A stretch of 44,933 bases of DNA from the NCBI RefSeq assembly GCF_003010955.1, contig NZ_PGGO01000032.1, forward strand, positions 1-44,933. Reading direction: 5' to 3'. Below, piece by piece: positions 7,330 to 16,862 of the stretch (position 1 is the stretch's first letter; the number at the start of each line of letters is the position of its first letter). The DNA is from Phyllobacterium brassicacearum (lineage in GTDB: Bacteria; Pseudomonadota; Alphaproteobacteria; Rhizobiales; Rhizobiaceae). The position numbers were made by a program, and so were the translations under genes. Below the pieces are notes generated by a model. That model saw only the letters and a program-made list of their open reading frames with translations, made no database searches and was not told the origin of the DNA.

Positions 7330-8088
7330 ATGAGCCTCAAAGATAAATGCGCGGTTGTTACGGGAGGAAGCCGCGGCCTTGGACTGGGTTTGGTCGAAGC
7401 GCTTGTTGCTGAAGGCGCGAAAGTCACCGTGGTCGCTCGCGGCGCGGAGGCGCTTGATGCCGTTAAGGCTCGGCTTGGCGTGGCTACAATCTCGGCAGAT
7501 GTAACCGACCGCGCTGCTGCTAATCACATCCTTGCCGATATCAAGCCCGATATCCTAGCGCTCAACGCAGGTGTTACGCCGCGGATGGGTCGATTGGATC
7601 AACTGAGCTGGGAGGACTTCTCCGTGGCTTGGGAAACGGATGTCAAAGCCGGTCTGTTTTGGCTTCAGGCAGCTCTGAACCTTCCCCTGAAGCCCGGAAG
7701 CAGGGTTTTGGTTGGTTCGAGCGGAGCCGCCGTCACCGGCTCGCAAATGTCAGGCGGCTATGGCGGATCCAAACGAATGCTGTGGTTCATGGCGAAGTAC
7801 GCGAACGGTGTCTCTCAGGAACTCAACTTGGGCATTCGCTTCCAAGCTATCGTACCGAGACAGATGATCTTGGGAACCGGAACCGGAGATGCGGCCGCTG
7901 GCGCTTATGCGGGTTCGATGGGCATCACGCCCGAGCAATTCGTGGCTCGATTCGGCGCGCCGATGCCCCCACGAACATTCGGCGATCGTGTGGTTTCCGT
8001 GCTGGAGGACCCGCAATACGCCGATGGCATGGTGTTCGGTCTCAATGGTGATGACGGTGTGACAATCATGGAGGGAGCGGCGGCTTGA
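7330..8088 (+). CDS. Short-chain dehydrogenase/reductase (SDR)
   Basis: A 252-residue classical SDR. It has the N-terminal cofactor motif VVTGGSRGLGLGL (T-G-x-x-x-G-x-G), ADVTD for the adenine ring, LALNAGV for the N-A-G motif, and VGSSGA before the catalytic YGGSK (Tyr-x-x-x-Lys). R-G-A-E-A-L after the second strand would allow NADP(H). The substrate is unknown. A GGAG lies upstream of the ATG. Its stop overlaps the TTG start of the ECF sigma factor (TTGA), so the two are translationally coupled. SDRs are one of the oxidoreductase types found next to ECF sigma factors with SnoaL-like tails, which suggests that the enzyme is part of what the sigma factor senses or controls. Confidence 0.9.
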   Translation: MSLKDKCAVVTGGSRGLGLGLVEALVAEGAKVTVVARGAEALDAVKARLGVATISADVTDRAAANHILADIKPDILALNAGVTPRMGRLDQLSWEDFSVAWETDVKAGLFWLQAALNLPLKPGSRVLVGSSGAAVTGSQMSGGYGGSKRMLWFMAKYANGVSQELNLGIRFQAIVPRQMILGTGTGDAAAGAYAGSMGITPEQFVARFGAPMPPRTFGDRVVSVLEDPQYADGMVFGLNGDDGVTIMEGAAA

Positions 8089-9020
8089 TCAAGGGTGAGC
8101 ATTTTCCGAATGCCGATCGGCGGGCTGAGCTTCTCGCCCTGGCCGGGAAGTTACGGCCTGAGCTCCACCGCTATTGTTCACGTCTTATGGGGTCGGTGAT
8201 CGAGGGCGAAGACGTTGTGCAGGACACACTTGCCAAGGCCTTCATTGCCCTCGACGGCCTGTCCGAAACTCCTCCACTCCGTGCCTGGCTCTTCCGAGTT
8301 GCCCACAACCGAGCATTGGATTTGTTGCGCAGCAAAGCCGTCCGAGTCTCTGAGCCGATAGAGGCCGCACAAAATGTCATCGATGAAAGAAATCCTGATC
8401 CGTTGGAGGCGTTGATGCGTCAAGAAGCGGTGAGAACAGCGGTGTCACGCTTTGCAGAGCTTCCGATTCCTCAGCGCAGCGTGCTTATCCTGAAGGATAT
8501 TCTCGACGAGCCACTCGCCGACATCGCTCTACTCCTCGATCTTACAGTGGACTCGGTGAAAGCCCATCTGGCGCGGGGACGCGCTCGGCTTCGCGACATC
8601 AACGGGAAGGCGTCGCAGTTTTCCGAGATCAAACCGCCGTCCGCTGTGGTGGCGCGCTATGTCGCCCTGTTCAACCGCAGAGACTGGGACGGCCTGCGCG
8701 GTCTGCTTGCGGATGACGTGAAACTAAATCAATCGACCCATCCCGTCCGTGTCGGTTCCGCTGACGTTGGAATGTTCTTCAGCATCTACGCAAAGATCGA
8801 CGGGGTGTGGCTTGCACCTGCCTGGCTCGAGGGTCGAGAGGTTATCGCGGTCTTTGAAAATCGCCTGGATGCGAAGCCGAACTACTTCATGTGGCTGGAG
8901 TGGCGCGGTGATGAGATCACGTTCATCCGTGACTACAAGTATGTGCGCTACGTTATGGCAGACGCTGAGCTAACGTTTGCGCCTGAGGCATTGGATATCG
9001 GTGGGAGCGGCGCGTCCTGA
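8085..9020 (+). CDS. ECF sigma factor with C-terminal SnoaL-like domain
   Basis: A 311-residue extracytoplasmic-function sigma factor. Region 2 (about residues 20-90) shows VIEGEDVVQDTLAKAFIAL and LRAWLFRVAHNRALDLLR; region 4 (about 115-170) shows LPIPQRSVLILKDILDEPL and SVKAHLARGRARLR. Residues from about 185 to the end form a SnoaL/NTF2-like domain (VVARYVALFNRRDWDGLRGL, then LLADDV). Such tails replace an anti-sigma factor and regulate activity in ECF41-, ECF56- and SigJ-like groups. The W-L-P-E and D-G-G-G-R motifs of ECF41 are not seen, so it probably belongs to another SnoaL-ECF group. TTG 8085 overlaps the SDR stop codon, with a purine-rich GAGGGAG upstream. Confidence 0.88.
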   Translation: MIKGEHFPNADRRAELLALAGKLRPELHRYCSRLMGSVIEGEDVVQDTLAKAFIALDGLSETPPLRAWLFRVAHNRALDLLRSKAVRVSEPIEAAQNVIDERNPDPLEALMRQEAVRTAVSRFAELPIPQRSVLILKDILDEPLADIALLLDLTVDSVKAHLARGRARLRDINGKASQFSEIKPPSAVVARYVALFNRRDWDGLRGLLADDVKLNQSTHPVRVGSADVGMFFSIYAKIDGVWLAPAWLEGREVIAVFENRLDAKPNYFMWLEWRGDEITFIRDYKYVRYVMADAELTFAPEALDIGGSGAS

Positions 9021-9624
9021 ACAAAGGCTAAACTTGCTGAGTGCATTCCGGACATCCAGGCACAAATCCAAAAGTGCTGTTATCGGCATTTTCAAAGGAA
9101 CAGTTATCGACAGGGTTCGGGTTCGAACAAACGCCAAAAAACAGCTGAAATCTGTGGCTTTGTTGGCATGAAGAATTGAACACCAGGTCTCGGCTTTGTT
9201 TGTCTCAAAGGGCGAAGCAAGCCTTGCAAAACGCTTGCAACATCGTAACTGGCGATATTGCAGATGGGTTGGCCGCCCTCGGTGCCATCGACGTGCCATG
9301 GTGGGGTGATCGCAACCGCCACCATAAGAGGAGGCGTCATCCCATCTGCAATGCCCATTGTTATAAAGATCGACCTTGACACCGAAGAGATTCGAACTTG
9401 TGAACCCGTTTGTTCGAAGTGATTTGAACGCATCCACCTATCGTGAGAGAATTCCAATGTTCGGTGAGACAAGCCTGCGGAACGCGGCAACCTCCGAACG
9501 AGGAAACACAAGGAGCCGGGGTTTCTCGGGCTCGATTGAGAACCCCTCGCTCACCTCATGACGATCCCATGTAACTGGCTTTGCTCAGGTCAGGTGTGTT
9601 TCCGGTACAGGAAAGGAAACGATC
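9021..9624. other. Gap without recognised gene
   Basis: About 600 bases with no supported gene. A minus-strand stretch around 9205-9375 reads GIADGMTPPLMVAVAI and continues protein-like for some 50 codons, but there is no start, no ribosome binding site and no family I can name, so it may be decayed coding sequence. The end of the gap carries the formate dehydrogenase promoter; GGAAAGGAA precedes that start. Confidence 0.4.
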
Positions 9625-10824
9625 ATGGCCAAAATAATTTGTGTTCTCTATGATGATCCGGTCGATGGCTACCCGAAATCATATGCACGCGACGGTCTTC
9701 CGAACATCGACCACTATCCCGGCGGCCAAACGCTCCCCTCTCCCAAGGCAATAGATTTTCAACCCGGAACGCTGCTCGGCAGCGTTTCTGGTGAATTGGG
9801 TCTGCGAAAATATCTTGAATCGCTCGGCCACACAGTTGTCGTAACCTCCGACAAAGATGGTCCGGACTCAGTGTTCGAGAAGGAACTGCCCGACGCTGAA
9901 ATCGTAATCTCACAGCCATTCTGGCCAGCATATTTGACTGCGGAGCGCATCGCCAAGGCACCGAAGCTCAAACTGGCGCTGACGGCGGGAATAGGATCGG
10001 ATCACGTCGATCTTCAGGCCGCGATCAACCGCGGCATTACCGTCGCGGAAGTCACCTATTGCAACTCCATCAGTGTCTCCGAACACGTTGTCATGATGAT
10101 CCTGGGATTGGTGAGAAACTACATTCCTTCCTATCAATGGGTAGTCAAAGGCGGTTGGAACATCGCTGATTGTGTCGCCCGCTCCTATGACGTCGAGGGG
10201 ATGCACGTTGGAACAGTCGCCGCAGGCCGGATTGGTCTGGCCGTGCTGCGTCGTCTCAAGCCCTTTGACATGCATCTTCACTATCATGACCGGCACCGGC
10301 TTGCGGATGGTGTCGAAAAAGAACTTAACGTGACATGGCACGATACGGTCGAGGACATGGTCAAGGTTTGCGATGTCGTGACCATCAACTGTCCGCTTCA
10401 TCCGGAAACAGAAAACCTGTTCAACGAGAAAATGCTCTCGAAGATGAAACGCGGCGCTTATCTGGTGAACACCGCCCGCGGCAAGATTTGCGATCGCGAT
10501 GCTGTCGCCAGAGCATTGGAAAGCGGCCAGTTGGCTGGGTATGCAGGGGATGTCTGGTTTCCGCAACCGGCACCGAAAGATCATCCGTGGCGGACCATGC
10601 CGCATCACGGAATGACCCCGCACATCTCCGGAACATCCTTGTCCGCCCAAGCGCGTTACGCGGCTGGAACACGAGAAATCCTTGAATGCTGGTTCGAAGG
10701 GCGGCCCATTCGTGAGGAGTATATGATCGTTGACGGCGGGAAACTCGCAGGTGCTGGTGCACATTCCTACAGTGCCGGCAATGCAACGGCCGGGTCCGAA
10801 GAAGCAGAGCGTTTCAAGAAATGA
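9625..10824 (+). CDS. NAD-dependent formate dehydrogenase
   Basis: A 399-residue D-2-hydroxyacid-dehydrogenase-family enzyme that oxidises formate to CO2 with NAD+ (cytoplasmic, metal-independent); length matches the ~400-residue methylotroph enzyme. Diagnostic features are the N-terminal formate-dehydrogenase extension (YDDPVDGYPKSYARD), QPFWPAYLTAERI with the formate-binding Pro-Phe, the CNSISVSEHVVMMILGL block with the catalytic Asn, the dinucleotide motif GTVAAGRIGLAVL, VNTARGKICDRDAV with the catalytic Arg, and YAGDVWFPQPAP and MTPHISGTS carrying the Gln-His pair. Preceded by GGAAAGGAA. It stands alone; an IS6 transposase relic follows 35 bases after the stop. In rhizobia such enzymes typically detoxify or use formate from C1 compounds such as methanol and oxalate. 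Confidence 0.95.
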   Translation: MAKIICVLYDDPVDGYPKSYARDGLPNIDHYPGGQTLPSPKAIDFQPGTLLGSVSGELGLRKYLESLGHTVVVTSDKDGPDSVFEKELPDAEIVISQPFWPAYLTAERIAKAPKLKLALTAGIGSDHVDLQAAINRGITVAEVTYCNSISVSEHVVMMILGLVRNYIPSYQWVVKGGWNIADCVARSYDVEGMHVGTVAAGRIGLAVLRRLKPFDMHLHYHDRHRLADGVEKELNVTWHDTVEDMVKVCDVVTINCPLHPETENLFNEKMLSKMKRGAYLVNTARGKICDRDAVARALESGQLAGYAGDVWFPQPAPKDHPWRTMPHHGMTPHISGTSLSAQARYAAGTREILECWFEGRPIREEYMIVDGGKLAGAGAHSYSAGNATAGSEEAERFKK

Positions 10825-10859
10825 TCTTCGATAGGCTGGGTTGCGCGAGGCCAAGATTT

Positions 10860-11178
10860 CCGCCCACAAGAAACACTATCTGTGGCGCGCCGTTGATCAA
10901 ATGACGGCTATGTCCTTGACGAGATCATTCAGACCCGCCGCAATACCAAAGCTGCCAGGCGATTGCTGATGCGCCTGTTGAAACAGCAAGGCTTGCCGCC
11001 CAAGCGCATCGTCACTGATAAGCTGCGATCCGATCCTATGGTGCAGCGAAGCGGCAGATCATGCCCAATGTCGAACACCGCTCTCACCAAGGGCTGAACA
11101 ACCGGGCCGAGAACAATCTATCTACACAGGCTCAAAGCCATGGCAGAGTGGAAAGCCGCAACTGGAGCGACCGCCTGA
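10860..11178 (+). mobile_element. IS6-family transposase relic
   Basis: Pieces of one IS6-type DDE transposase can be read in order but in shifting frames: KKHYLWRAVDQ, then GYVLDEIIQTRRNTKAARRL and LLKQQGLPPKRIVTDKLRS, then IMPNVEHRSHQGLNNRAEN, and finally IYLHRLKAMAEWKAATG with a stop at 11176-11178. Relative to intact IS6 elements the N-terminal half is missing, at least one small indel follows AVDQ, several bases around the second catalytic region are lost, and the part between RAEN and the C-terminal helix is deleted. It cannot be active. It lies directly behind the formate dehydrogenase gene, so an insertion and later decay here is inferred. Confidence 0.8.
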
Positions 11179-11820
11179 AATCGGAGCTGCGGGTATCGTT
11201 GCCCACAATTCGGATTACCGTGACATCGCCATCGCTACCTATCAAAATATCATAGGGCTCTGAGGGCTCTGTCGCAAATTTTTTGGCGTAGAAAATGGTT
11301 TTCGCGTATGTCACCAAAATGAGGTAGAGCATCAGTTTTGGGGGGCATAGTGGCCCCGCTGGTTGCGGTCGACTGGACCTGACGACTTGGCCCCGATCCC
11401 GACCACGTCACACGAATTTGCGTGACAGTGCTGTTACGGCGGCGTACCATTCATTGCGCCGTGGCGTCATAAATCAACGGCTGAGAGGTTGCGCAGCGAT
11501 ACCGATAGAGCAGAATTGCTTTCGGCAGAGCGACAGCCAAGCTAATCACTGAGAGGGACGGTTGGCTTGGCAACACCGGGGTTGATGCCCTTGGCTCGAC
11601 GCGACGCCATGGTTGGCACGAGCGTCCTCACCCCCCAATCATGGCCGCGCGCCGATGCCGCCACGAGTTATTGGATCAAGGACGGCTCGCAGCTGCCGTG
11701 GGTTAAGTCCCCGGGCGAGGGCAGTCGCGCCCACGCCGGCTCCTTTGGCCGGGTGAACTAGGCGCTGAACGAGGGGATCGGACGGCACTCCCATGACCGT
11801 CCGCCGCAGAACAATCGGCA
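11179..11820. other. Gap with an IS6-like terminal sequence
   Basis: No supported gene. At 11265 the sequence ggctctgtcgcaaattt matches the consensus IS6-family terminal inverted repeat (GGCTCTGTTGCAAA-type) in left-end orientation, but no transposase follows it, so it is a second, detached IS6 end next to the relic at 10860-11178. An open frame at 11567-11761 has no recognisable motif. Confidence 0.5.
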
Positions 11821-13254
11821 ATGGAAGCGACCATGGACAGCCTCAAACTCAAGACCCTGGAGTCCGGTATGACGACAGTCGATGCCGCCGAGGTAGACGC
11901 GTTGGCGAGCGGGTTGCGCGGCAAGGTGCTCGACCAGGGGACGTCTGCCTATGACGAAGCGAGAACCATCTGGAACGCGATGGTCGATCGGCGTCCAGGC
12001 CTCATCGTGCGCTGTGCCGGAGCGGCGGACGTGATCAGCGCCGTTCGATTTGCTCGTACCCATGGATTGCTGGTCGCGGTGCGCGGCGGCGGACATAATA
12101 TCGCCGGAAATGCGGTCTGCGACGACGGCCTGCTGATCGATCTCTCGCAGATGAAGTCGGTGCGGGTCGATCCGGCATCGCAGCGTGCCTGGGTCGAACC
12201 CGGCGTGACGTTGGCCGAGCTGGACAAAGAGACGCAAGCTTTCGAGCTGGCTGTTCCGACCGGCATCAATTCGACCACCGGCGTGGCCGGAATGACGCTT
12301 GGTGGCGGCTTCGGCTGGATCACACGCAAATTCGGCCTGACCATCGACAATCTTCTCGCAGCCGATGTGGTGACGGCTGATGGCAAGCTGGTGCGGGCAA
12401 GTACCACGGATAACCAGGACCTGTTTTGGGCACTGCGCGGCGGCGGGGGCAATTTCGGCGTAGTCACGGCGTTTGAGTTTCAGCTTCACGCACTCGGGCC
12501 ACAGGTGCTGGCCGGACTGGTCATTCATCCCTTCGATGATGCCGCCAAGCTCCTCAATGAATATCGCCGTATCGTTGAAACGGCGCCGGATGAACTGACA
12601 TGCTGGGTAGTAATGCGCCGGGGGCCACCGCTACCTTTCCTGCCGAGCGCATGGCACGGCCGTGAAATTCTCGTCCTGGCGATGTGCTACAGCGGTGACA
12701 TCAATGCGGGCAAACATGCCACGGCCGAATTGCGCTCGCTCGGCAGTCCGATCGTCGATGTCGTCGAGCCTCGCCCATTCACGAGCTGGCAGGCGATGTT
12801 TGATCCACTGCTCACGCCCGGCGCGCGCAATTACTGGAAGACCCACGACTTCACCGAGCTGTCCGACGGCGCCATCAGCGTCCTGACCCAGGCCATCCGG
12901 GAACTCCCCGGATCCGAATGCGAGATCTTCATCGGCCATGTCGGCGGCGTCGCAGGGCGCGTCGCGCTCGAAGCGACCGCTTTTCCGCAGCGCAACGCGC
13001 ATTTCGTCATGAATGTGCATGCCCGGTGGCGCGAGCCGAAGATGGACCGGGCCTGCATAGACTGGGCCAAGAAACTCTTCGGCGCTGCCGCGCCGCACGC
13101 CGCAGGCACGGCCTACGTCAATTTCATGCCCGCCGATGAGACCGACCGGGTGGCGACGGCCTATGGTGCAAACTATCGCCGATTGGCGGAAGTCAAGCGC
13201 CGCTATGATCCGACCAACCTGTTCCGCATGAACCAGAACGTCCCACCAGCGTAA
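11821..13254 (+). CDS. FAD-linked oxidoreductase, berberine-bridge-enzyme-like
   Basis: A 477-residue flavoprotein of the PCMH/BBE type. The N-terminal FAD-binding domain shows RCAGAADVISAVRFA, VRGGGHNIAGNAVCDDG with the His expected to carry covalent FAD, GVAGMTLGGGFGW and LFWALRGGGGNFGVVT. The C-terminus is the BBE segment (YRRLAEVKRRYDPTNLFRMN). The Cys that gives a second covalent link in bicovalent members is replaced by Ala in GVAGMT, so a single link is expected. Such enzymes oxidise alcohols, sugars or alkaloid-like amines with O2; substrate not deducible. No signal peptide. Start is ATG 11821 or 11833, the latter with a weak GGAAG upstream. The cyclase gene follows at 13396 on the same strand. 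Confidence 0.9.
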   Translation: MEATMDSLKLKTLESGMTTVDAAEVDALASGLRGKVLDQGTSAYDEARTIWNAMVDRRPGLIVRCAGAADVISAVRFARTHGLLVAVRGGGHNIAGNAVCDDGLLIDLSQMKSVRVDPASQRAWVEPGVTLAELDKETQAFELAVPTGINSTTGVAGMTLGGGFGWITRKFGLTIDNLLAADVVTADGKLVRASTTDNQDLFWALRGGGGNFGVVTAFEFQLHALGPQVLAGLVIHPFDDAAKLLNEYRRIVETAPDELTCWVVMRRGPPLPFLPSAWHGREILVLAMCYSGDINAGKHATAELRSLGSPIVDVVEPRPFTSWQAMFDPLLTPGARNYWKTHDFTELSDGAISVLTQAIRELPGSECEIFIGHVGGVAGRVALEATAFPQRNAHFVMNVHARWREPKMDRACIDWAKKLFGAAAPHAAGTAYVNFMPADETDRVATAYGANYRRLAEVKRRYDPTNLFRMNQNVPPA

Positions 13255-13395
13255 GGTTGCAATTGATGACGGGCCTAACCTGCCCGCCGGAGTGTCGCTT
13301 TCAGATCCGTGACCCTGGCGGCTTGCCGTTCAGACCAGGCGAAGCGCTCTTGTCTGTTGGGACCCTGCTCCCCGGCAGTTTGGTGGAGGATGGAT

Positions 13396-16300
13396 GTGGA
13401 CATCGGGACTTGGCTGCGCAATTTGCAGCTCTCGCACTACGAGCAGGCGTTTCGCGACAACGATATAGGCGCCGACATCCTGCCCGAGCTGACGGCGGAA
13501 GACCTGGTCGGCCTCGGCGTCACCTCGATCGGTCATCGCCGCAAGCTGCTGGCGGCAATCGCGGCTTTGCGTAGCGAAGGCTTGGCACGTGACATAGCAG
13601 CTGAGCCGCAGCCGTCGGCCCTGCCGTCTGAGGAACCGGCACGGGCCGTGGCCGAGCGGCGGCAGCTTACGGTCGTGTTCATCGACCTGGTCGGGTCAAC
13701 GGCACTCTCGGCACGGCTCGATCCAGAGGACATGAGCAAGCTCCTCCGCGCCTACCAGAACGCGGTGATAGGCGGGTTTGCTCGCTTCGAAGGCCATGTC
13801 GCCAAGTTGATGGGCGACGGGGTGCTCGCTTATTTCGGGTGGCCGAGGGCGCACGAGGACGAGGCCGAGCGCGCCGTGCGGGCCAGCCTTACGGCCGTCG
13901 AGGCGGTCGGGCGCCTGGCGAGCCCGACCGGCGAACCGCTCGCGGCCCGAGTCGGCATCGCCACGGGCGTGGTCGTCGTGGGCGACCGTATTGGCGAGGG
14001 GGCGGCCCAGGAGGAGGCGGTCGTCGGCGAAACGCCGAATCTTGCCGCCCGCCTGGAGACGCTCGCGGGGCCCAACGAGGTGGTGATCGGCGAGGGTACA
14101 CGAAAGCTTCTGGGCGCGTTGTTCGAGGTCGAGGATCTCGGGCTCCAGCCACTCAAGGGACTAACGATGCCGGCCCGGGCGTTCCGTGTGCTCGGCCCGG
14201 GCCGCGCTGCGAGCCGCTTCGAGGCGCTCCATGTCAGGGAGCTGGCGCCGATCGTCGGACGTGGCGAGGAGCTGGCTCTGCTTCTCGAGCGCTGGCGACG
14301 GGCCAAGGCCGGGGAGGGCCAGGTGGTCCTGCTTTCCGGCGAGCCCGGAATCGGCAAGTCGCGGATTGTCCTGGCGCTACGTGAGGCGCTCGCTCAGGAA
14401 CCGGTCGCTGTGCTTAACCATTTCTGCTCGCCCTACCACATGGACAGCGCGCTCTTTCCGGTGATCGGGCAGCTTGAGAGGGCCGCCGGATTCGCTCGCG
14501 AGGACGGGCCGGAGCAGAAACTCAGCAAGCTGGAAACATTCCTCAACCCTTATGCCGACAGCCTCGACGAAGACGCGAGGGCGCTCATGGCCGCATTGTT
14601 ATCGCTGCCGGTCGAGAACCGCGCGGCCCCGGATCTGACGCCCGAGCGCCAGAAGCAGCGGACCTTCGAGGTCCTGCTCCAGCAGTTTGAAGCCCTTTGC
14701 AGCCAGCAGCCGGTCTTGGCCATCTATGAGGACGTGCACTGGATTGACCCTTCGACGATGGAGCTCCTTGATCTTCTGATCGAAAGGGTGCAGGGCCTGA
14801 GGGCGCTGACGGTGATCACGTTCCGGCCCGAGTTCAGCCCTCCCTGGACCGGCCACGCGCATGTCACCTTCTTTTCGCTCTCCCGGCTCGTCCGTGGCGA
14901 TGTGGCGATGATCGTCGGCCGCGTCGTCGGCGGAAAGGCGTTGCCAAAGGACGTTCTGGCCCAGATCACCAGCAAGACGGACGGTATCCCGCTGTTTGTC
15001 GAGGAGTTGACCAGGACGGTTCTCGAATCAGGTCTGTTGCGAGACTTGGGTGACCACCTCGAGCTTATCGGCGTGCCGGCGGAGCTGATCATTCCCTCGA
15101 CGTTGCAAGACTCGCTTATGGCCCGGCTGGATCGGTTAGCATTGGCCAAGGAGCTGGCGCAGATCGGCGCCTGCATCGGCCGCGAGTTTGATCACGATCT
15201 CCTGGCCGCGGTGTCGCCGCTGCAGGAGCCGACGTTCGGCGAAGCGCTCGTCAGGCTCGTCGGCTCCGATTTGGTTTTCCGGCGCGGCCAGCCGCCCAAC
15301 GCGACTTACACCTTCAAGCACGCCCTAATCCAGGATGTCGCCTACGCGACCCTCCTAAAAAGCCGGCGAGTGGAGCTTCATGCGCGTATCGCCGCTACGC
15401 TTGAGGCGCAATTCCCCGCTGTCGTTGAGCGCCAGCCCGAACTTCTGGCCCGTCATCTCTCGGAGGCCGGGATTCACGACCGGGCCATAGATTGGTGGCT
15501 GCTCGCCGGCCGGTTAGCGCGGCAGCGCTCGGCCAACAAGGAAGCGATCGGTCACCTGACGAGAGCGCTCGCCATGCTCGAGGACGCGCCGCCGAGCGAG
15601 GTGCGCGAGCATCAGGAGCTCGAGGTCCAGGTGGCACTGGGGCCGCCGCTGATCGCAACCGAGGGCTTCGGTGCCCCCCAGGTCGAGACGGCTTACGCCA
15701 GAGCCGAGGAGCTCGCCCGCCGGCAAGGGCACGAGAGCTATCGCGCGCGAGCGCTGCGCGGCTTGTGCCACGTCTATCACGTGCGCGGTCATTTGACCCA
15801 CGCGGGCGAGCTCAGCGCTGAACTGCTCGAGCTGGTCGAACGGGGCGACGACCTCGTGCGCCAGGCTGACGCCCATCATGCGCTGGGATTCAACCTCTTC
15901 CATCTGGGCCAACATGGCCAGGCGCTGACCCACTTGGAGGCGGCCCGCAGCAAGATCGAGCGTGCCGGCGATCCCGCCGATGCGTTCGCGGCTGGCGTCA
16001 ACATCCACGTCCACGGCCGCGCCTATGCTTCTCATGTCAACTGGCATCTCGGGTTCGCGGATCGTGCAGTCGTGGCCATCAGCGAAGCGATCGAGGTCGC
16101 CCGACGACTCGACCACCCGTTCAGCCTCGTCGTCGCGCTCGCCTACGCCTCGATGCTGCACCAGTTTCGCCGCGAACCGGCGATGGTACGCGAGCATGCC
16201 GACGCCGCTTACGCAGTCTGTGCCGAGTATGGGTTCAGCTATTATCTTGCCTGGGCCACGATCATGGACGGCTGGGCGTGCGCCGAAGAGGGCGATCTCG

Positions 16301-16782
16301 ATCGGGGTATCGTGCGCCTGCGCGATGGTCTGCGAGATCTGCGCGCGACCGGCGCCGGACTCAGAGTGCCGCATTACCTTGCGCTCCTCGCCGAGCTCTA
16401 CGTCAAAACGCAGCAGATGGAGGAGGCGGGCGCCACCCTCGCTGAGGCCGACGCCGTCGCCGAGCGCCACGGGGAATCGTGGGCCAACGCGCGGCTCCGT
16501 CTCCTCGAGGGCGAGCTATCGCTCGCCACATGCCGACCGGCGGCGGACTGCTTTCGGCGTGCCGTAGAGATCGCAGCGGCGCAAGGGGCTGTGTCCCTCA
16601 TGCTCCGCGCAGCCATCCGGCTCGCACGGCATCTGCGTGCAGAGGGTAAATCCGCGGAAGCGTACAACACCCTCGCATCTCCTTACGCCTCGATCAGCGA
16701 GGGCTTCGATACGCCGGATATTCTCGAGGGGCGAGCACTTCTCGACGAACTGCGATCGGAATGCCCCTCTGGCAATCGATGA
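13396..16782 (+). CDS. SAM-domain class III cyclase fused to AAA ATPase and TPR region
   Basis: About 1128 residues. Order of parts: a SAM-like domain (residues 1-60, WLRNLQLSHYEQAF, then LVGLGVTSIGHRRKLL); a class III nucleotide cyclase homology domain (about 85-250, VVFIDLVGSTALSARL with the first metal Asp, KLMGDGVLAYFG with the second, ETPNLAARLE with the transition-state Asn); an AAA/NACHT-like ATPase (Walker A GEPGIGKSR near 315, Walker B AIYEDVHWIDP near 442); and a long helical TPR-like C-terminus (about 700 on). Family members are soluble adenylate-cyclase-like signalling proteins; bound ligand or partner is unknown. GGAGG (13385-13389) sits 6 bases before GTG 13396 but touches ATG 13390, so GTG is preferred. 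GC-rich, typical of neighbours. Confidence 0.9.
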   Translation: MDIGTWLRNLQLSHYEQAFRDNDIGADILPELTAEDLVGLGVTSIGHRRKLLAAIAALRSEGLARDIAAEPQPSALPSEEPARAVAERRQLTVVFIDLVGSTALSARLDPEDMSKLLRAYQNAVIGGFARFEGHVAKLMGDGVLAYFGWPRAHEDEAERAVRASLTAVEAVGRLASPTGEPLAARVGIATGVVVVGDRIGEGAAQEEAVVGETPNLAARLETLAGPNEVVIGEGTRKLLGALFEVEDLGLQPLKGLTMPARAFRVLGPGRAASRFEALHVRELAPIVGRGEELALLLERWRRAKAGEGQVVLLSGEPGIGKSRIVLALREALAQEPVAVLNHFCSPYHMDSALFPVIGQLERAAGFAREDGPEQKLSKLETFLNPYADSLDEDARALMAALLSLPVENRAAPDLTPERQKQRTFEVLLQQFEALCSQQPVLAIYEDVHWIDPSTMELLDLLIERVQGLRALTVITFRPEFSPPWTGHAHVTFFSLSRLVRGDVAMIVGRVVGGKALPKDVLAQITSKTDGIPLFVEELTRTVLESGLLRDLGDHLELIGVPAELIIPSTLQDSLMARLDRLALAKELAQIGACIGREFDHDLLAAVSPLQEPTFGEALVRLVGSDLVFRRGQPPNATYTFKHALIQDVAYATLLKSRRVELHARIAATLEAQFPAVVERQPELLARHLSEAGIHDRAIDWWLLAGRLARQRSANKEAIGHLTRALAMLEDAPPSEVREHQELEVQVALGPPLIATEGFGAPQVETAYARAEELARRQGHESYRARALRGLCHVYHVRGHLTHAGELSAELLELVERGDDLVRQADAHHALGFNLFHLGQHGQALTHLEAARSKIERAGDPADAFAAGVNIHVHGRAYASHVNWHLGFADRAVVAISEAIEVARRLDHPFSLVVALAYASMLHQFRREPAMVREHADAAYAVCAEYGFSYYLAWATIMDGWACAEEGDLDRGIVRLRDGLRDLRATGAGLRVPHYLALLAELYVKTQQMEEAGATLAEADAVAERHGESWANARLRLLEGELSLATCRPAADCFRRAVEIAAAQGAVSLMLRAAIRLARHLRAEGKSAEAYNTLASPYASISEGFDTPDILEGRALLDELRSECPSGNR

Positions 16783-16862
16783 CGCGCCGGGAACGGCGAT
16801 CGGACCGCTGCATTGGCGTTTCGAAGGCATGGCCTGGTTCCGGAAACCGTTCGCTGCGTACC

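Noticed and set aside
9910..10869. Minus-strand open frame (319 codons) opposite formate dehydrogenase
   Set aside because: Formate dehydrogenase on the plus strand is certain; the antisense frame has no domain and no proper start region.
15514..16470. Minus-strand open frame (318 codons) opposite the TPR part of the cyclase protein
   Set aside because: Shadow of high-GC coding sequence; the plus-strand frame is continuous with the cyclase and ATPase domains.
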